Part shown: piece after piece, positions 63,103 to 64,000 of the stretch | Numbering within the stretch: position 1 is the first letter of the stretch | How the letters are laid out: every line of letters starts with the position of its first letter | NCBI RefSeq assembly: GCF_036231945.1 | Contig: NZ_CP109599.1 | Coordinates: forward strand, 3,628,501 to 3,692,500 | Direction: 5' to 3' | Length of the DNA: 64,000 bases | DNA from: Streptomyces sp. NBC_01429 | GTDB lineage: Bacteria > Actinomycetota > Actinomycetes > Streptomycetales > Streptomycetaceae | Notes under the pieces: generated by a model | The model's database searches: none | The model's input: the letters and a program-made list of their open reading frames with translations, nothing else | Told to the model about the DNA's origin: nothing | Made by a program: the position numbers and the translations under genes

Positions 63103-63634
63103 GCCATTCCCCTTTTTTCGTGGCGTCCTGTGAATTCATTAAGACTCTACCACGAAGACGAACAGCCAGTTCCCTTTACGCGCTCCTGCGCGCTCGCGAC
63201 AGTCCGTCAAACTCTCCGGTTAAATTATCCAGCGGAATGGAAGACGAATCATCTCGCATCGCCGGTGAAACGGAGCACCCGTAGATAAACGGTCATTTCG
63301 AATCGCAACCCGGCGGCGGACAGCCGATCTCGGTGTTCGACGGCGACATTATTTCCGGCGTCAGGGGTCGCGGCTCACGCAAGTCGCGGCGCTTACACGT
63401 GCCGCACACACGTGACGCACTGCTTCCGGGTCCGCCCTTCTGTTCGCGTCGGCCGAGCCCAAGGGCCGGGGGAGGCTCGGGAGCCCCTCATCCCCTTGCC
63501 CCCCGTCCGCCAGGGTCTCCTGGTCGCCAGGGTTCCCCAGTCGAATCCGCCGGGGACCCGCACTTGAGTGCCTCTCGTACGTACTTCCTGGAGAAGCGCT
63601 CACGTTGTGGAGCCGGGGTAAGGGGAGATCACGT
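63103..63634. other. Gene-free divergent region
   Basis: About 530 bp with no supported gene. The first 150 bp are AT-richer than the surroundings (GAATTCATTAAGACTC) and probably hold the promoter of the hypothetical gene. The right end has the ribosome site AAGGGGAGA of the regulator. Confidence 0.5.
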
Positions 63635-64000
63635 ATGCAGGTGCTGCTCGTCGAGGACGACGCCTCCATCGCCGAACCGTTGGTGGACGGCCTCGCGCGG
63701 TACGGGTTCGCGATGCGGTGGGTGCGTACCGGTGCGGACGCGCTCGACGCTCCGTGCGGTGAGATGGTGCTGCTCGATCTGGGGCTGCCGGACATGGACG
63801 GTATCGATGTGTGCCGGCAGCTGCGGCAGCGTTCGGCGGTGCCGATCATCATGCTCACGGCCCGGGGAGCCGAGACCGATCGGGTGGTCGGGCTCGAAAT
63901 CGGGGCGGACGACTATCTGGCGAAGCCTTTCAGCATGCGGGAGTTGGTCGCGCGGATCCGCGCGGTGACCAGGCGTACGAGCATGGCGCCTCCTGAACCG
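63635..64000 (+). CDS. OmpR/PhoB-type response regulator, cut by the window edge
   Basis: The first 122 codons are present, from ATG 63635. The receiver domain is complete: acidic pair VEDDASI, phospho-acceptor Asp in MVLLDLGLPDMDG near residue 50, Thr in MLTARGAETD, and Lys in DYLAKPFSMRELVARI. The linker RAVTRRTSMAPPE runs into the window end, so the winged-helix effector is inferred from the receiver type. A sensor kinase is likely to follow outside the window. Confidence 0.9.
   Translation, partial: MQVLLVEDDASIAEPLVDGLARYGFAMRWVRTGADALDAPCGEMVLLDLGLPDMDGIDVCRQLRQRSAVPIIMLTARGAETDRVVGLEIGADDYLAKPFSMRELVARIRAVTRRTSMAPPEP

Overview
The window is high-GC actinobacterial DNA, almost certainly from a Streptomyces chromosome. 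The gene content fits a Streptomyces core segment: fructose-bisphosphate aldolase, pyrE, a membrane-anchored spermidine-synthase homologue, clpB, and the dnaK-grpE-dnaJ-hspR operon with its HspR (HAIR) operators, followed by a sugar transferase, a large membrane Fe-S protein, a phosphoribosyltransferase and dcd. A parS-like palindrome beside the aldolase gene also fits a position in the origin-proximal half of a Streptomyces chromosome.

Left part (1-36.2 kb) is mostly core: metabolism (fba, pyrE, aldose epimerase, aminotransferase, thiol peroxidase), heat-shock genes (clpB; dnaK-grpE-dnaJ-hspR) and membrane or exported proteins (spermidine-synthase-like, FG-GAP lipoprotein, Yip1-like). Smaller accessory pieces lie within it: two related AAA15-type ATPases (one at the left edge and apparently frameshifted, one paired with RloB) sharing a promoter element; an XRE/DUF397 pair; and a locus coding for a small exported peptide with three DSGW repeats, a coupled downstream protein, and two divergent HTH regulators.

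Middle part (36.28-58.0 kb) is a genomic island built on a tRNA-Gly(CCC) gene. The last 42 nt of the tRNA recur five times downstream, each time followed by a terminator-like hairpin. Four copies are preceded, 102-103 bp upstream, by the same 15-bp element. The copies split the island into five cassettes carrying: (1) a GNAT-like protein, a Zn-finger protein, an IS1380-family element, a decayed integrase and a DUF5343-HEPN pair; (2) a secreted protein with a coupled partner and a VapBC-like pair; (3) an archaeal-type ATPase with nuclease tail, a PglX-like methyltransferase and a second VapBC-like pair whose toxin is broken by a G11 run; (4) an AbiEii-type nucleotidyltransferase pair with a frameshifted toxin; (5) an integrase remnant, a thioredoxin-like protein, a DEAD-box helicase, a DUF6193 protein, a third PIN toxin and a DUF6243 protein. 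No intact integrase or transfer gene is present, so the cassettes look like integrase-dependent passengers that accumulated at one site, many of them with defence or toxin-antitoxin cargo.

Right part (58-64 kb): a PIG-L/Mca-like deacetylase, a Shedu-type nuclease that reads as two frames plus a small coupled gene, a polysaccharide deacetylase with a hexanucleotide repeat just beyond its stop codon, a hypothetical protein, and the start of an OmpR/PhoB-type response regulator cut by the window edge.

Several accessory genes carry single-base frameshifts (left ATPase, a gene near 10.8 kb, PIN toxin 2, AbiEii toxin, Shedu, transposase). These may be real decay or phase variation, or indel errors in the assembly; the sequence alone cannot decide.
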